Assembly: GCA_964426355.1 (NCBI GenBank)
Contig: CAYRRA010000053.1
Span: forward strand, 1-22,732
From: JAJFTV01 sp964426355
GTDB taxonomy: Bacteria > Chloroflexota > Anaerolineae > Anaerolineales > Anaerolineaceae
DNA length: 22,732 nt
Direction: 5' to 3'
Below are positions 20,684-22,732 of this stretch, one piece after another. A program made the position numbers and the translations under genes. The notes under the pieces were generated by a model, which had not been told where the DNA came from, made no database searches, and saw nothing but the letters and a program-made list of their open reading frames with translations. Position 1 is the stretch's first letter. Every line of letters starts with the position of its first letter.

Positions 20684-22732
20684 TCAGCGGTTGCGCACCA
20701 AACCTACCGTCAGCTCCTCGCCATCGAAGGCAAACGCTTCCTCTGGCTTGTAAGCATTTGCGGGAGGGTCGCCTGCGGTGAGCTCGGTGGCAAGCACCTC
20801 GCCCATGATGTACTCGCGGTTGGCTTCCACCGCAGCAGCCAGCGTTTGCGAAGCCCGGTAAAAGACCTGGATGCGGTCGGAGATATCATAACCGGCATCC
20901 TTGCGCATGCTCTGTACGCGCCGCACAAACTCGCGTGCCAGCCCTTCCGCGCGCAGTTCAGGCGTGATCTGTGAATCCACCGCTACCGTCACCACGCGGT
21001 CAGCCGCCACAGTCAGACCCTCAACGGGGTGCGTTTCCACCTGTACTTCTTCCGCGTTCAAGACTTCCTCGGCTCCATCCACGCTGACCGTCACCGGCTC
21101 ACCGGTGCTGACCAACCGGCTGACTTCTGCCGGGTTCAACGCAGCAAGCGCCTGGCGCAGCGCCGGGAAGCGGTTGCCAAAACGCGGACCCAGCAGCTTG
21201 TTGTTGGGCAGGATACGGTAGCTCACCAGCTTATCAGCCTGGGCGACCGTCTCGAACGTCTTCACATTCAATTCATCGCGGATGATCTCCACCATGAAAT
21301 CGGAAAGTTCACTGCCATTACCGCCCGTGTACACCAGAACGCGCGCCAGCGGTTGACGCACCTTCAGGTTGGCGCTTGCGCGGGCGCTCAGCCCCAGGCT
21401 GGCAATGCGGCGCGCCAGGTCCATCTGGTCAACCAGTTGATCATCCAGCGCGGATCGATCCACCTGTGCCCAGAGGCAATGATGCACGCTTTCAAGCGCC
21501 TCTGGCTGCACCGAGCGCACCAGGTTCTGATACATCACTTCGGTTACAAACGGTACAATCGGCGCAAGCAGCGCGCCCAGCTTGACCAGCACGTGATACA
21601 GCGTGGCATAGGCGGTGTTCTTGTCGGCATCATGCTCGCTCTTCCAGAAACGGCGGCGGCTGCGGCGCACGTACCAGTTGGTCAGGTCATCCAGGAGCGC
21701 CTCCACGGCCACGGTGGCGCTGTAGGCATCGGAATCGCGCAGGGCCTCCTGGCACTGGGCCGTCACCGGGTTGATGCGGGCCACGATCCAGCGATCCAAG
21801 GGGCTCTCCGCGACGGGCGTGGGCCCCTCGGGGTGATCGGGATCAAAGCCGACCGGCGAAGGCTCCCACCCATCCAGGCGGGCATAGGACACGATAAAGT
21901 TGTACACGTTCCAGAGCGGAATCAGAAAGCGGCGGCGGGTCTCATCGGCCCGGTTGTAGCCAAAGAGCAAGTTGTTCTCGGGCCGGTGGGCGCAGTAGAG
22001 CCAGCGCATCACATCCACGCCCATGCGGTCGGCCGCCTCGTTGAACTCGATCATGTTGCCCGAGCTCTTGTGCATGGGCGACCCATCCTCGGCCAGCAGG
22101 GTGGCGTAGGAAAAGTTCTCCAAGAAGGGCGGCGTGCCCTCCAGCACGGTGGCCATGGCCAGCAGGCTATAGAACCAGTTGCGGAACTGGCCGGGGAACG
22201 ACTCGCTGATCCAGTGAGCGGGATACCACTGCTCCCAATAGGCCCGGTTGGTGCGGTAGCTCAGGGTAGAGAAGGGCACCACACCCGCATCCAGCCAGGG
22301 GTTGCCCACATCCTCGATGCGGCTCATCTCGGCGCCGCACTGGCAGCGGATCTTGACGGCATCAATGTAGGGCCGGTGGGGGGTGTGCCCTTCAAAGATT
22401 TCCCACCCGGCCACGGCCCGTTCGCGCAGCATGTGCTCGTCGCGCATGACCTCATAGCGCCCGCAGGCCGCGCACTGCCAGATGGGCAGGGCCAGGCCCC
22501 AGTAGCGCTTTTTGCTGATCATCCAGTCGTGCATGTTGCGCAGCCAATCCAGCTCGCGCTCCAGCCCAAAGCTGGGGATCCAGCGGATCTGCCGGGTGAC
22601 ATCCATCATCTTGTAGCGCAGCTCGTCCATGCTGATGAACCACTCGTCCACCAGGCGAAACACCAGCTCGGTCTTGCAGCGCCAGCAGGTGGGGTAACGG
22701 TGGGTGTAGGGTTCCACGTGATAAAGCACGCC
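20684..22732 (-). CDS. ileS: Isoleucyl-tRNA synthetase, C-terminal part (5' end outside the window)
   Basis: Class I aminoacyl-tRNA synthetase charging tRNA-Ile; cytoplasmic. The last 682 codons plus the stop are present, and the N-terminal catalytic part with HIGH lies beyond the right edge. Seen from the N-side: a CWRC pair, RYWGLALPIW, more Cys pairs (CAAC, CQC) that may bind zinc, the DVGNPWLDAGVVPFSTL word, and PMHKS (22064-22078) in place of KMSKS with the second Lys kept. Next comes the anticodon-binding region with NWYVRRSRRRFW, then a C-terminal domain. The style (RYPTCWR..., DWLRNMHDWMISKKRYWG) resembles the eukaryote-like IleRS type 2 class often linked to mupirocin tolerance; this is inference. 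Base composition and GGCC content change sharply inside the gene near 21,650-21,706. Confidence 0.93.
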   Translation of the reverse strand, partial: GVLYHVEPYTHRYPTCWRCKTELVFRLVDEWFISMDELRYKMMDVTRQIRWIPSFGLERELDWLRNMHDWMISKKRYWGLALPIWQCAACGRYEVMRDEHMLRERAVAGWEIFEGHTPHRPYIDAVKIRCQCGAEMSRIEDVGNPWLDAGVVPFSTLSYRTNRAYWEQWYPAHWISESFPGQFRNWFYSLLAMATVLEGTPPFLENFSYATLLAEDGSPMHKSSGNMIEFNEAADRMGVDVMRWLYCAHRPENNLLFGYNRADETRRRFLIPLWNVYNFIVSYARLDGWEPSPVGFDPDHPEGPTPVAESPLDRWIVARINPVTAQCQEALRDSDAYSATVAVEALLDDLTNWYVRRSRRRFWKSEHDADKNTAYATLYHVLVKLGALLAPIVPFVTEVMYQNLVRSVQPEALESVHHCLWAQVDRSALDDQLVDQMDLARRIASLGLSARASANLKVRQPLARVLVYTGGNGSELSDFMVEIIRDELNVKTFETVAQADKLVSYRILPNNKLLGPRFGNRFPALRQALAALNPAEVSRLVSTGEPVTVSVDGAEEVLNAEEVQVETHPVEGLTVAADRVVTVAVDSQITPELRAEGLAREFVRRVQSMRKDAGYDISDRIQVFYRASQTLAAAVEANREYIMGEVLATELTAGDPPANAYKPEEAFAFDGEELTVGLVRNR
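21707..22732. other. Compositionally distinct segment inside ileS (high GC, GGCC-rich)
   Basis: From about 21,700 rightwards the sequence is visibly richer in GC. It contains 19 GGCC words between 21,707 and 22,500, while the preceding 1 kb of the same reading frame has none. The frame is uninterrupted. The left boundary lies close to the conserved codons for WYVRRSRRRFW (about 21,646-21,687). Candidate explanations are homologous recombination with a donor allele or an assembly junction between two genomes. Confidence 0.75.

Overview
The window looks like a chromosomal segment of a bacterium of the phylum Chloroflexota, probably class Anaerolineae. This is an inference from style. The secreted lipoproteins have long Thr/Ser/Pro linkers, there is a lipoprotein beta-propeller, and the gene set fits that group: an AIM24-family protein, a ChrB_N protein, DUF3267, and an oligopeptide transporter beside amino-acid oxidoreductases. 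Nothing here (no rRNA, no taxon-specific marker) proves it. No tRNA, rRNA, CRISPR array, transposase or integrase was seen. Base composition is roughly mid-50s percent GC for most of the window and clearly higher in the last kilobase.

Layout. From 134 to 5351 everything is on the minus strand: a lipoprotein translationally coupled to alanine racemase (alr), an AIM24-family protein, and a soluble GAF-domain histidine kinase overlapping its NarL-type response regulator. A 342-base divergent spacer (5352-5693) carries promoters in both directions. From 5694 to 14742 the plus strand holds one long, tightly packed cluster: oligopeptide-type binding protein, two permeases, a HisD/HpsN-like dehydrogenase, a 2,4-diaminopentanoate dehydrogenase-like enzyme, two unrelated cysteine Ntn-hydrolases (C45 and C69 types) and a Nudix hydrolase. 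A second lipoprotein, with the same architecture as the first, converges on the Nudix gene and overlaps its end. Then come a DUF3267 membrane protein (+), a ChrB_N-MFS transporter operon (-), a dimethylargininase (+), a seven-repeat WD40 lipoprotein (+) and the 3' two thirds of ileS (-), cut by the window edge.

How the genes may work together. The central cluster reads as an import-and-degrade pathway. An ABC importer (its ATPases are not encoded here) brings in a peptide-like or amide-bearing compound. Two amidases of different families could open it, and two NAD(P)-dependent dehydrogenases acting on amino-alcohol and amino-ketone type compounds could oxidise the pieces. The substrate cannot be read from sequence. 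The adjacent divergent two-component system is a plausible regulator. The ChrB_N-MFS operon has a near-consensus promoter flanked by two copies of a dyad-symmetric element, which is the layout of a repressor-controlled efflux operon.

The strongest structural signal is at the scale of a four-base word. GGCC is almost absent from bases 1 to about 21,700. I found three copies by eye, and all three are forced by Trp-Pro codon pairs. It then occurs 19 times between 21,707 and 22,500, inside the ileS reading frame. The change falls at the conserved ileS motif around 21,650-21,700. This points either to homologous recombination within ileS or to an assembly junction.
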